Source: Oryzomonas sagensis (lineage in GTDB: Bacteria > Desulfobacterota > Desulfuromonadia > Geobacterales > Pseudopelobacteraceae). Taken from it: 64,000 bases of DNA. The position numbers were made by a program, and so were the translations under genes. Within the stretch, counting starts at the first letter, position 1, and each line of letters opens with the position of its first letter. Shown here in pieces: positions 20,723 through 29,280 of this stretch. The notes under the pieces were generated by a model that saw only the letters and a program-made list of their open reading frames with translations, made no database searches and was not told the origin of the DNA. The DNA lies in contig NZ_VZRA01000001.1 in NCBI RefSeq assembly GCF_008802355.1, positions 1,482,525 through 1,546,524 on the forward strand, read 5' to 3'.

Positions 20723-21677
20723 GGAAGCCTTTCAGCGCCCAGGCAGCGGCAATGCAGGCGGCTGCCATGAGCAGGGTGGTGGCGTACATCAGCCTGATCA
20801 TACTCCGGTATGCCCGGCCGTCAAGGGGGAGCAGCGGGTCGCCGATGGGCTCCTTCCAGGAGGGCGTGCCGCCATAGGTGGCCGCCCCCCCCAGGCGCAC
20901 CCCCAAAGCCCCGGCGGCCGCAGCCTCCGGGTGGCCGCTGTTGGGCGAAGGATGATTGTGGCGGTCGCGCAGCGTGATGCGCGCGGCGTTGCGCCAGGAA
21001 AGTCCTGTCAGGGGCGAGGCCATGATCATCAGCAGCGCGGTCAGGCGGGCGGGGAGGAAGTTCAGCAGGTCGTCCATGCGGGCCGATGCCCATCCCAGCC
21101 GCAGATAACGCTCGTTTTTATAGCCCACCATGGAGTCCAGGGTGCTGACCGCCTTGAAGACGATGCCGGCCACCGGGCCGCCGAGGGTTAGCCAGAACAG
21201 GGGCGACACGATGCCGTCGGCGGTGTTCTCGGCCACGGTTTCCACCACTGCCCGCCATATATCGGCATCGCCGAGATCGTGGGTGTCCCGGCCGACGATA
21301 CGGGACAGGTTACGCCGCGCCGCCTCACGGTCTCCGGCCATCAGGGCGTCGGCAACCAGGGCCGATTCCCGGTGGAGGGAGCGGGCGGCCAGACAGGTGT
21401 AGGAAACGTACGCCGCGCCCAGAAGGCCGGCGAGGGGACCAAGGGTCGCGAGCCCGTACAGCGCCAACCAAACGGTTGCCGCGCTCGTGCCCACGGTGAG
21501 GAACAACAGGCCGATGCCGGCGGCCCGCTCATGGCGGGTGATCTTGCCCAGGCTTGATTCCAGAAAGGCGATCAACCGGCCGATCAGGACCACCGGATGG
21601 GGCAAGCGGCGGGGGTCGCCCAGGGCCAGGTCCAACGCCAGGGCCAGGATCAGCACTGCCGGTTCAGCGGGTGTCAC
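20706..21677 (-). CDS. cbiB: Adenosylcobinamide-phosphate synthase CbiB
   Basis: A 323-residue integral membrane protein that attaches aminopropanol phosphate to adenosylcobyric acid. Typical features are the N-terminal LALDLALGDPRRLPHPVVLIG, the conserved RNLSRIVGRDTHDL and VVETVAENTADGIVSPLFW, LDSMVGYKNERY, and the late SPNSGHPEAAAAGALGVRLGG. Several hydrophobic segments fit the family's multi-pass topology. The GTG at 21677 overlaps the cobQ stop as GTGA and is the likely start; a GTG five codons upstream at 21692 is possible. The end overlaps cobD. Confidence 0.92.
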   Translation of the reverse strand: MTPAEPAVLILALALDLALGDPRRLPHPVVLIGRLIAFLESSLGKITRHERAAGIGLLFLTVGTSAATVWLALYGLATLGPLAGLLGAAYVSYTCLAARSLHRESALVADALMAGDREAARRNLSRIVGRDTHDLGDADIWRAVVETVAENTADGIVSPLFWLTLGGPVAGIVFKAVSTLDSMVGYKNERYLRLGWASARMDDLLNFLPARLTALLMIMASPLTGLSWRNAARITLRDRHNHPSPNSGHPEAAAAGALGVRLGGAATYGGTPSWKEPIGDPLLPLDGRAYRSMIRLMYATTLLMAAACIAAAWALKGFHVPQL

Positions 21678-24166
21678 CGTTCCAGCCCGCACATAGCCAG
21701 CAGGAGGGGGATGTCGAGGTGCCGTTCAAGGTGGTCGGCCAGCCGGTCGAAGGGATCGCCGCGATCCGGTTCGTGGGCGACGTGCCGCACGGGGAGCCCC
21801 TTGCCGCCGCGGATGCGGTTGAGGTAGGCCTCCCGGAAGGGGGCGTTGTCGAAGACGCCGTGCAGGTAGGTGCCGAAGATTCTGGCATCCGGCGAAACCG
21901 CGCCGTCCTGGACCGCAACCTGGGCGGCTCCGCGTCGGGAGATGCGGGCAAAGGGGCGTCCCGGGCCGACGGGGGTGGTGATGCCCATGTGGATCTCGTA
22001 GCCGGTCAACTCCTCCTCGCAGCCGGGGGCGAGCGTCTGCCCGGCGCCGTCGAGGCGGGCCGCCGCCTGATGGGTCGTCTTTTCCGGCAAAAGTTCCGTC
22101 TCCACCGGGAGCAGGCCGAGCCCGGCCATCTCCCGAACGTCCGATTCCACGCCGTCGGGGTCAGACACCCGTTGGCCGAGCATCTGGTAGCCGCCACAGA
22201 TGCCGACGATCCGCCCCGTGAAGTCCTTGATCGCCTCGGAGAAGCCGCGCTCCTCCAGGTAGCGGAGGTCGGGGATGGTGGTCTTGCTGCCCGGGAGGAT
22301 GAGGACATCGAGCCCTGCCATCTGCTGCGGCGATTCCAGATAGGTGAGGGTACAGTCCGGCTCGCAGCTGAAGGCGTCGAAATCGGTGAAGTTGGAGATA
22401 CGCGGCAGCCTGACGATCCCGATGCGGATGGTATTCGGGTCGGGGGCGCCGCCGGCCGGGCATGAGGGGCGGCTGAGGGCCATGCTGTCTTCGGCCGGCA
22501 GATTGAGGTCCGCAAGCCAGGGGAGGACGCCGATGACCGGGATGCCGGTCCGCTCCGTGATGAAGTCGAGCCCTGGCCGCAGGATGGCGGCGTCGCCGCG
22601 GAATCTGTTGATGATGATCCCGCGGATCATCGCCTTCTCATGGGGCTCCAACAGGTCAATGGTGCCGACGATCTGGGCGAAGACGCCGCCGCGGTCGATG
22701 TCGGCCACCAGTATGACCGGGCAGCGGGCCATGGCGGCAACCCGGAGATTGGCGATGTCGTTGTGCTTGAGGTTGATCTCGGCAATGCTCCCGGCACCCT
22801 CGATGGCGATGAAGTCGTAGCCGTTTTTCAAGCGTTCGAAACTCTCCGCGACCCTTGCAAAGGCCTGGGGCTTGTACGCATCGTACTGTGCCACATTCAT
22901 GGAGCCGACCGGACGCCCCTGGACGATGACCTGGCTGCCGGTGTCGGAATTGGGCTTCAGCAACACCGGGTTCATGTCGGTATGGGGATCGATGCGGCAG
23001 GCCTGGGCCTGCACGGCCTGGGCCCGACCGATCTCGCCCCCGTCGGGGGTGACGGCGGAGTTGAGGGACATGTTCTGGGATTTGAAGGGCGCGGTGCTGA
23101 TGCCGCGCCTGACCAGCAGGCGGCAGAAGCCGGCCGTGACGACCGATTTACCCACGTCCGACGCGGTGCCGCAGAACATGACGGCGCCCGGCCGGGGCGT
23201 CGGCGGCGTATCATGTTCCGTCTGCATCCGTGACGCCTCCATGCCTGCTGACCGGCAGGCCTCTGCCTGTGCAGGCAGGGAGATGAGCGACCGTCCGGCG
23301 GAGGACCGGCATGGTGAGTGGTCCGCTGCGGCACGGGCGGCGTGCGGGCCCCGGCTCTTCCGGCCACCAAGGCTACCCGGCGTCACGGATTCAGGCTCCG
23401 TATTGGTGGCGGCGCCGTACTTGCCGGCATAGCCGCGGGGGGTGACCATGCGGCCGTGGCTGTCCACAAAACTGCTGCTGTTGCCGATGACCACGATGGT
23501 GGACATGTCGATCCGGTGCTCCAGCAATGCCCCCAGGGTGGTGACGGTGCTCCGCTCGTCCGGGCGGCAGGCGTTGCGCACGATGCCCGCCGGGGTTTCG
23601 GCCGGCCGGGAGGCCAGGATGATGCGGCGGGCCTCCTCGATCTGGGTGACCCGCTTTGTGCTGCGGGGGTTGAAGATCACGATGACGAAATCGGCCCGGG
23701 CGGCCGCCGTAAGCCGTGTCATGATCAGGTCCCAGGGGGTGAGCAGGTCGGAAAGGGAGATGACGGCAAAGTCGTGCATCAGCGGTGCGCCCAGCACGGA
23801 GGCCGCCGCCTGGATGGCCGAAATGCCCGGTATGACCCGGACATCCGGCTGGGGCAGGCCGCTTTCGGCCTCGTTTTCCAATAACTCCAGCACCAGGCCG
23901 GCCATGCCGTAGATGCCGGCGTCGCCCCCGGAGACCAGGGCGACCGCCTCGCCGGCGCGCGCCCTGACGATGGCCTCGCGGCAGCGCTCGATCTCGCGCA
24001 TCATGCCGGTTGCCACCGTCGTTTTCCCGGCGATGACGGGGCCGAGCTGTTCCAGATAGCTGTCGTAACCGATAATGGTTGTGGATTCGGCGAGGGCCTG
24101 GCGGGCGGCATCGGTCAGGTGGACGATGTCGCCGGGGCCGGTGCCGATGATGTACAGGGGGGGCAT
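21674..24166 (-). CDS. cobJ-cobQ: Precorrin-3B C17-methyltransferase fused in frame to cobyric acid synthase (CobJ-CobQ)
   Basis: One 830-residue open frame covers two cobalamin enzymes. Residues 1 to about 250 are CobJ/CbiH, the AdoMet-dependent C17 methyltransferase and ring-contraction enzyme (LYIIGTGPGDIVHLTDAA, VALVSGGDAGIYGMAGLV, TPRGYAGKYG at its natural end). Residues about 314-830 are CobQ/CbiP, which amidates the corrin side chains: GTASDVGKSVVTAGFCRLL, FKSQNMSLNSAVT, and a glutaminase domain with the nucleophile in IVGICGGYQMLGQ. The linker of about 60 residues is low-complexity (Arg/Ala/Ser-rich) and is encoded by the repeat at 23224-23394. An internal ATG at 23227 with GGAGG eight bases upstream could start a separate 517-residue CobQ, so both a fusion and two products are possible. 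CbiB is encoded downstream. Confidence 0.88.
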   Translation of the reverse strand: MPPLYIIGTGPGDIVHLTDAARQALAESTTIIGYDSYLEQLGPVIAGKTTVATGMMREIERCREAIVRARAGEAVALVSGGDAGIYGMAGLVLELLENEAESGLPQPDVRVIPGISAIQAAASVLGAPLMHDFAVISLSDLLTPWDLIMTRLTAAARADFVIVIFNPRSTKRVTQIEEARRIILASRPAETPAGIVRNACRPDERSTVTTLGALLEHRIDMSTIVVIGNSSSFVDSHGRMVTPRGYAGKYGAATNTEPESVTPGSLGGRKSRGPHAARAAADHSPCRSSAGRSLISLPAQAEACRSAGMEASRMQTEHDTPPTPRPGAVMFCGTASDVGKSVVTAGFCRLLVRRGISTAPFKSQNMSLNSAVTPDGGEIGRAQAVQAQACRIDPHTDMNPVLLKPNSDTGSQVIVQGRPVGSMNVAQYDAYKPQAFARVAESFERLKNGYDFIAIEGAGSIAEINLKHNDIANLRVAAMARCPVILVADIDRGGVFAQIVGTIDLLEPHEKAMIRGIIINRFRGDAAILRPGLDFITERTGIPVIGVLPWLADLNLPAEDSMALSRPSCPAGGAPDPNTIRIGIVRLPRISNFTDFDAFSCEPDCTLTYLESPQQMAGLDVLILPGSKTTIPDLRYLEERGFSEAIKDFTGRIVGICGGYQMLGQRVSDPDGVESDVREMAGLGLLPVETELLPEKTTHQAAARLDGAGQTLAPGCEEELTGYEIHMGITTPVGPGRPFARISRRGAAQVAVQDGAVSPDARIFGTYLHGVFDNAPFREAYLNRIRGGKGLPVRHVAHEPDRGDPFDRLADHLERHLDIPLLLAMCGLER
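23224..23394. repeat. Dispersed repeat, copy B, lying inside the cobJ-cobQ reading frame
   Basis: The ends are ATCCGTGACGCC (23226-23237) and GGCGTCACGGATTC (about 23379-23392). The right-hand interior, GGCGGCGTGCGGGCCCCGGC followed by TCTTCCGG, matches copy A at 19071-19193. It is 171 bp long, has no stop in the cobJ frame, and supplies the linker between CobJ and CobQ as well as a possible ribosome-binding site for CobQ. Confidence 0.75.
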
Positions 24167-24177
24167 GAAATCACCTA

Positions 24178-24323
24178 TTAACAGGTTGTTGAAAAACAGC
24201 CATCAGGCCTTTGTCCTCGAAAGCCCCTTGTGCGGCGTAGCGCTGCTACGCCTCCGCGGGTCTTTCTGCGGTTGCGACGATCTGACTATTTTTGAACAAC
24301 GTGGGTTTTCAACAATCTGTTAA
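24178..24323. repeat. Palindrome-centred dispersed repeat, copy 3 (diverged)
   Basis: The core CGTAGCGCTGCTACGCC at 24236-24252 is identical to that of copy 2. The terminal inverted repeats TTAACAGGTTGTTGAAAA (24178-24195) and TTTTCAACAATCTGTTAA (24306-24323) match at 17 of 18 positions and differ from those of copies 1 and 2. It fills the gap between cobJ and the lytic transglycosylase gene; the rest holds no gene. Confidence 0.7.
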
Positions 24324-24366
24324 GGATTGGAGTGGATACCGCACGATCTTGTGTGCGGTGAAGATG

Positions 24367-25176
24367 CTAGGCGCTGTACGATGCGTAGAGCTGTTTTACC
24401 CGTACCAGATAATTTTGTGTTTCGCGGGGCATGCGATCCGGTCTTCTGTCCACGTTGCCCGGCCCCCAGTTATAGGCGGCCAGGGCCGAGTCTACGTTGC
24501 CGTTATAACGGTCGAGCAGGTCGCGCAGGAAGCGCGTCCCGGCCATGACGTTCTGCTCGGGGTCAAAGGCGTCGTTGACGCCGAGGGAACGGGCGGTTCC
24601 GGGCATGAGTTGCATCAGGCCCCGGGCCCCTGCGGAGGAAACGGCCGTGGGGTTGAAGTTGCTTTCGGCCTTGATGACGGCCTTGATGAGCCCGGTCTCG
24701 ACCCCGTAACGGCGGGAGGCCTTGGCGATGATCGGCTCCAGCCATTCTTTGTCGCTGCCCAGCGGCGTCGAAGACGTGGCCTGATACACCGCAGCAGGTT
24801 GTTCCGCGGAGGATTCCGCGCCACGGTAGGATGTTTGGCCGGCTGTCGCCTGGGCGGCGGCGTCGGCATAGGCCTTGATGAGGGGTTGGAGCAGGGACGG
24901 CTGCTGACCGAGCGTCTGGGGCGGCGTGGCGTCTGACGAACCGTCGCCCGCCAGGCTCAGGGTGGTGTGGAGCATCTGCAGGCTGAGTGCTTCGGCAAGA
25001 TTTTGGGCGCTGGCCTGCTGCGTCTGTTCTGCCGTCGAGCTCTCCATGGCGCGGTCGAGCCGTTCGGCGAAGACGCCGTCTGGTTGGCCGGCGGCGTCTT
25101 CGCGCCCGCTCTTGCGCGACTCCTGCGCCAGGATCGATTTGAGAAGCGACAGGTTGCCGCTGATATCGATGGTCAT
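24367..25176 (-). CDS. Lytic transglycosylase (SLT domain) with a long N-terminal extension
   Basis: A 269-residue protein whose last 120 residues form a goose-lysozyme-like SLT domain. The catalytic glutamate is in VIKAESNFNPTAVS, followed by GARGLMQLMPGTARSLGV and ALAAYNWGPGNV. The first 150 residues are Ala/Gln/Ser-rich, with no signal peptide and no membrane helix. Missing Sec export plus the neighbouring FleQ-like regulator suggests export by another route, for example a flagellar or type III-like system, but this is inference. Its ATG overlaps the stop of the regulator gene upstream (four bases), so the two are cotranscribed. Confidence 0.85.
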   Translation of the reverse strand: MTIDISGNLSLLKSILAQESRKSGREDAAGQPDGVFAERLDRAMESSTAEQTQQASAQNLAEALSLQMLHTTLSLAGDGSSDATPPQTLGQQPSLLQPLIKAYADAAAQATAGQTSYRGAESSAEQPAAVYQATSSTPLGSDKEWLEPIIAKASRRYGVETGLIKAVIKAESNFNPTAVSSAGARGLMQLMPGTARSLGVNDAFDPEQNVMAGTRFLRDLLDRYNGNVDSALAAYNWGPGNVDRRPDRMPRETQNYLVRVKQLYASYSA

Positions 25177-26570
25177 TGCGTCTCTGACTCCTTGTCGTAG
25201 GCCAGGTTCTTTTTCTTCAGCTTCTCGATCAGGGTCGTGCGTTTCAGGTTCAGCAGCATGGCCGCTTCCTTCTTGTTCCCCCTGGTCCGCTCCAGGGCCT
25301 GGAGGATAAGCCGGTTCTCGAACTCGTCAAGGACCGAGTTGAGGCAGATGCCGGTTTCCGGGAACGCGTTCCCGGCCGGGATTGCCGGGGCCTGTACCTG
25401 AACCGTCCGGGCAAGGTATTTCTCCGGGAGATCGTCAGGGGTAATGAGGCCGCTATCCTTGAGGATCACCAGGCGTTCCACCAGATTCTCCAACTCCCGG
25501 ACGTTCCCCGGCCAGTCGTAGGCGCAGAGGATTCCGAGGGTTTCGCTGGAAAAGCCCGTTACCTCATGCCGCTTTTCGCCATTGAAACGGTCCAGAAAGA
25601 AGTCTATCAGCAGCGGTATGTCCTCACGCCGTTCCCGCAGGGGGGGGATGGTGATGGGAATGACCGACAGCCGGTAAAAGAGGTCTTCGCGGAAGTCCTG
25701 GGACTCCACCAGTTCCTCCAGTTTTTTGTTGCTCGCCGCAATGATGCGGACATCCACCTTCTGAGACTTCGTCGACCCGACCGGTTCGAATTCCTTGCTC
25801 TGCAGAACCCGCAGGAGCTTGACCTGCAGATTGGCTTTCATGTCGCCGATTTCATCCAGGAACAGTGTCCCCTTGTCCGCCATCTCGAAGCGCCCCGCAC
25901 GATTGGCATACGCGCCGGTGAACGACCCCTTGACATGGCCGAACAACTCGCTTTCGATCAGGTCCTCGGGGATGGCTGCGCAGTTGATCGGGACAAAGTT
26001 CTTGTCGCTCCGGGAGCTCAACTGGTGTATGGCACGAGCTGCAAGTTCCTTGCCAGTGCCCGATTCCCCCTGGATTAACACCGTGGCGTTTGATGCGGCG
26101 ATCTTTTCGATCAACTCGAAGAGGGCGGCCATCCGGCTGCTTTTCCCGATGATGGAGGAACAGAGCGCGCGAGGGGCGCGTGGTGCAGCCCAGGCATGGG
26201 GTGTTTTCATGGTCTGGAACTCCCTGGCGCGCATGACCAGACTTTCCAACTCGTCCAGATTGAGCGGCTTGGACAGGAGAAAAACATTGTCTTCGTTTGC
26301 CGGGTTGATATGGGCATTGCTGCTGTAGCCGATCAGGACGAGAAGCGGGTTTATCTTCTTGGCCTCTTCGATGAAATCCGGGGCGATATCGGCCAGCAGC
26401 TTCAAGTCTGCGATCACGATGCCGATATGTTTTTCATGTAGAGTGTCAAAAATATTGGATGCCGGGGTGGCGTGGGCGATGTCGTACCCCTGGTATTTCA
26501 AAAAGGCCGATATGAGATCGCGGGTTTTGCGATCGTTCTCGACTATGAAAATGGTGCCTGGCGTATCCAT
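25173..26570 (-). CDS. Sigma-54-dependent activator of the FleQ/FlrA type with a receiver-like domain
   Basis: A 465-residue regulator. Residues 1-120 resemble a receiver domain (TIFIVENDRKTRDLISAFLKYQG, VIADLKLL with an aspartate at the usual site), though weakly conserved. The AAA+ domain has Walker A IQGESGTGKELAARA, the sigma-54 contact loop GSFTGA (canonical GAFTGA), Walker B LFLDEIGDM and VDVRIIAASNK. The C-terminal Fis-type helix-turn-helix (GNKKEAAMLLNLKRTTLIEK) strongly resembles FleQ/FlrA, master regulators of flagellar genes. ATG at 26570 is chosen because the receiver starts there; in-frame ATGs upstream to 26666 are unlikely. It is read from a good sigma-70 promoter and overlaps the transglycosylase gene. 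Confidence 0.88.
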   Translation of the reverse strand: MDTPGTIFIVENDRKTRDLISAFLKYQGYDIAHATPASNIFDTLHEKHIGIVIADLKLLADIAPDFIEEAKKINPLLVLIGYSSNAHINPANEDNVFLLSKPLNLDELESLVMRAREFQTMKTPHAWAAPRAPRALCSSIIGKSSRMAALFELIEKIAASNATVLIQGESGTGKELAARAIHQLSSRSDKNFVPINCAAIPEDLIESELFGHVKGSFTGAYANRAGRFEMADKGTLFLDEIGDMKANLQVKLLRVLQSKEFEPVGSTKSQKVDVRIIAASNKKLEELVESQDFREDLFYRLSVIPITIPPLRERREDIPLLIDFFLDRFNGEKRHEVTGFSSETLGILCAYDWPGNVRELENLVERLVILKDSGLITPDDLPEKYLARTVQVQAPAIPAGNAFPETGICLNSVLDEFENRLILQALERTRGNKKEAAMLLNLKRTTLIEKLKKKNLAYDKESETQ

Positions 26571-26637
26571 GATGTATCCATTACTGGCGAGGTATGCACT
26601 GATGTGTCCACGGTGCTTCAAAAGGCATCGAGGGAGA

Positions 26638-26666
26638 ATAATAGGGCGCATTGACACGAAAGTCAA
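26638..26666 (-). promoter_or_regulatory. Sigma-70 promoter of the FleQ-like regulator, with overlapping inverted repeat
   Basis: On the minus strand TTGACT (26666-26661) and TATTAT (26643-26638) are 17 bases apart, about 70 bp before the start. TTGAC (26651-26655) and GTCAA (26662-26666) form an inverted repeat across the -35 box and spacer, which could be an operator. Confidence 0.65.
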
Positions 26667-26749
26667 GAAAATGACTTTATGTTTTTGGGCGATTGGCAGG
26701 GCAATTGATCTGCGTGGTATTGCCGGCCCGAATTAAATTTTTATCGTAC

Positions 26750-26778
26750 TTGATAAATAGCGGCCTGCATGATAAATA
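26750..26778 (+). promoter_or_regulatory. Weak candidate promoter for the che operon
   Basis: TTGATA (26750-26755) and TAAATA (26773-26778) are 17 bases apart, about 110 bp before cheW, in an AT-rich 315-bp intergenic region. The -10 match is poor. No sigma-28 or sigma-54 consensus was found in this region. Confidence 0.3.
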
Positions 26779-26885
26779 TTAGTCATAATTTAGTATTCTA
26801 ATTTATGCGGGGTCTGTCGTCCCGACAAACTTCCATAACTATTTTGATCATTTCGAGCATGTTTATCCACATGGAGGAGGGAGTA

Positions 26886-27380
26886 ATGAACGATGCGCTC
26901 GTGCCGGTGAAATCTGATGAATCTCGCGACAAATTGATACAGTTGGTAAGCTTTAATCTTGACCAGGAGGAATATGGGGTCGATGTCCTCAAGGTCAGGG
27001 AAATTATCCGGATGCCGAACGTGACGCGCGTTCCCAATACCCCCCAGTATGTCGACGGTGTCATCAACCTGCGCGGCAAGGTGATCCCCATCATCTCCAT
27101 GCGCAAAAAATTCGGCCTGATGGAAGTGGACAACGACAAGCAGACCCGCATTATGGTCATGGATGTGGAGGGGGAGCTGATGGGCTTCATCGTCGATGCC
27201 GTTTCGGAAGTCATCCGCATTTCCGGCAGCGAGATCCAGCCTTCGCCCGCGGTAGTCGCCAGCGGCATTGACCAGGAGTGCATCGCGGGTGTAATAAATC
27301 AGGCGGAGCGTCTGCTGGTTTTGCTCGACCTGGAGAAGATGTTCTCCGGCGACGAGAAGCGGCTTTTTGCATCAATGTAG
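26886..27380 (+). CDS. cheW: Chemotaxis coupling protein CheW
   Basis: A 164-residue adaptor that links chemoreceptors to CheA. The single CheW (SH3-like) domain spans residues 15-160, with LIQLVSFNLDQEEYGVDVLK, VREIIRMPNVTRVPNTP, VINLRGKVIPIISMRKKFG and the late GVINQAERLLVLLDLEKMF. The ATG at 26886 has GGAGGGAG close upstream; the frame stays open back to 26805 but has a poor start there. It opens the operon cheW-cheA-cheR-HDOD-cheB and is followed by cheA after 33 bp. Confidence 0.95.
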   Translation: MNDALVPVKSDESRDKLIQLVSFNLDQEEYGVDVLKVREIIRMPNVTRVPNTPQYVDGVINLRGKVIPIISMRKKFGLMEVDNDKQTRIMVMDVEGELMGFIVDAVSEVIRISGSEIQPSPAVVASGIDQECIAGVINQAERLLVLLDLEKMFSGDEKRLFASM

Positions 27381-27413
27381 TCGTAGTGCCCAGTTTTTTT
27401 CAAGGAGACGTTA

Positions 27414-29252
27414 ATGCCACCGTTTGATAGTGAAGATCAGGAACTGCTGGAAGGCTTCCTTACCGAAACAACCGAGCTGCTCGAGAAACTCGACGACGAT
27501 CTCGTGGCTTTGGAGAAGGAAAAGTCCTCGGACGACCCCGAACTTCTCAATCGGATTTTCAGGTCGATCCATACCGTTAAGGGCGCTTCGAGTTTTCTGG
27601 GCTTCGACCTCTTGGTTAAAGTGACCCATAAGACGGAGGATGTCCTCAATCGCCTGCGAAAAGGCGAATTGACGGTGAACCCTGAAATCATGGATGTCAT
27701 TCTCGAAGCCACGGACCTGGTCAAAGTCCTGGTAAGCGATATCAAGGCGGGTGAGATTCAGGAACGGGAGATCGACGGTACCATAGCCAAGCTGATGCCA
27801 CTCCTTTCCGAGAGCGTTGCCGCCCAGGCTCCGGCCGCCCCGCAGCCCGCTGCCGACGCGAGCCCGCAGACGGTTGCCGAGCCCGATGCGGCTCCTGCCC
27901 CGGATGCCGCGGCAGCAGCGCCGGTCGAACCGCCGCCGTCGCCTGTCAAACAGGAAGTCGCACCGGTCCCGCCGCCGAAACCGGCCGGGGATGCGGTCGC
28001 CAAGAAGGCGCCGGTGCCCAAGCCGACCGAGGGAAAGGGAGAGGATCTTTCCGACAACACCACCGTGCGCGTCGATGTCAAACGCCTTGACGACCTGATG
28101 AATCAGGTGGGCGAACTGGTGCTGGAGCGTAACCGCATGATCCAGCTTAATCAGGATCTCCAGCAGGGCGAATCAGAACGCCTCGATTTTAACGAGGAAT
28201 TCGGCAAGCTCACCAAGCGGATGAGCTTCGTCACCTCGGAGCTGCAGATGCAGGTCCTGAAGATGCGCATGATCCCGGTGGACAAGGTCTTCAAGAAGTT
28301 CCCCCGCATCGTCCGCAGCCTGGCCCGCGATCTGGGCAAAGAGGTCGATCTGCAGATCTTCGGCGAAGAGACCGAACTGGACCGCTCGGTTGTCGACGAG
28401 ATCGGCGATCCACTCATCCACTTGATCCGCAATGCCATGGACCACGGCCTGGAGACCCCCGACGAACGCGTTGCCGCCGGTAAGCCGCGGGTGGGCGTCC
28501 TGATCCTGGCCGCCGTCCACGAGGGCAACCAGATCATCATCAGCATCAAGGACGACGGCCGCGGCATCGACACCGACCGGGTCGGGCGCAAGGCCGTGGA
28601 AAAGGGGCTGATCACCGAGGAGCAACTGGCCGCCATGAGCCAGCGTGAAATATTCGACCTGATCTTTCTGCCCGGCTTCTCGACCAAGGAGAAGGCTTCC
28701 GACCTCTCGGGCCGGGGGGTCGGCATGGACGTGGTCAAGACCAACATCAAGAAGCTCAACGGCTTGATCGAGATCAAGAGCGAAAAGGGGCTGGGATCGG
28801 AATTCATCCTGCGCCTCCCGTTGACCCTGGCCATTATCCAGTCGCTCCTGGTAGAGGTGGAGGGAGAGATCTACTCCATTCCGCTCTCTTCCGTGCTTGA
28901 GACCCTGCGGGTCGAACAGCGCACCTTCCACATGGTCGGCGGCCAGGAGGTGCTCAAGCTGCGCGAATCGGTGCTGCCGCTGATGCGCCTGCAACGGAAG
29001 TTCAATGTGCAGCAGCGCTATGAAAACGACGATTTCTGCTATGTCGTCGTTGTCGGCGCCGCGGACAAGCGCATGGGACTGGTGGTCACACGCCTGGTGG
29101 GCCAGCAGGAGGTGGCCATCAAGTCGCTCGGCAACTACCTGGCCAATATCCCCGGCATTGCCGGCTCCACCATCCTCGGCGACGGCCGGGTCACCCTGAT
29201 CGTCGACCCGGTTGGGCTCATCGATGACGGCGAAAGCGCTCCGGGCCGGTAG
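27414..29252 (+). CDS. cheA: Chemotaxis histidine kinase CheA without a P2 domain
   Basis: A 612-residue kinase that transfers phosphate to CheB and, where present, CheY. Domains in order: HPt P1 (residues 5-105, phosphorylated His53 in SIHTVKGASSF); a Pro/Ala-rich linker (residues 135-205) where the CheY-binding P2 domain would normally be; dimerisation P3 (MNQVGELVLERNRMIQLNQD); ATP-binding P4 (HLIRNAMDHGLETPDER, ISIKDDGRGID, GRGVGMDVV); and a CheW-like P5 regulatory domain (IYSIPLSSVLETLRVE). A missing P2 usually means direct or weaker substrate docking. It follows cheW; a 175-bp gap with a stem-loop separates it from cheR. No cheY or receptor gene is in the window. Confidence 0.95.
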   Translation: MPPFDSEDQELLEGFLTETTELLEKLDDDLVALEKEKSSDDPELLNRIFRSIHTVKGASSFLGFDLLVKVTHKTEDVLNRLRKGELTVNPEIMDVILEATDLVKVLVSDIKAGEIQEREIDGTIAKLMPLLSESVAAQAPAAPQPAADASPQTVAEPDAAPAPDAAAAAPVEPPPSPVKQEVAPVPPPKPAGDAVAKKAPVPKPTEGKGEDLSDNTTVRVDVKRLDDLMNQVGELVLERNRMIQLNQDLQQGESERLDFNEEFGKLTKRMSFVTSELQMQVLKMRMIPVDKVFKKFPRIVRSLARDLGKEVDLQIFGEETELDRSVVDEIGDPLIHLIRNAMDHGLETPDERVAAGKPRVGVLILAAVHEGNQIIISIKDDGRGIDTDRVGRKAVEKGLITEEQLAAMSQREIFDLIFLPGFSTKEKASDLSGRGVGMDVVKTNIKKLNGLIEIKSEKGLGSEFILRLPLTLAIIQSLLVEVEGEIYSIPLSSVLETLRVEQRTFHMVGGQEVLKLRESVLPLMRLQRKFNVQQRYENDDFCYVVVVGAADKRMGLVVTRLVGQQEVAIKSLGNYLANIPGIAGSTILGDGRVTLIVDPVGLIDDGESAPGR

Positions 29253-29280
29253 GCCGGCAACTCCCCCCAATGTTTTTCTT

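Noticed and set aside
23224-23394. Cobalamin riboswitch at the repeat in the cob operon
   Set aside because: On the minus strand CCGGAAGAGCCGG recalls part of a B12 box, but the GCCACTG core is missing, the element lies within an open coding frame, and the second copy is not upstream of a cob gene.
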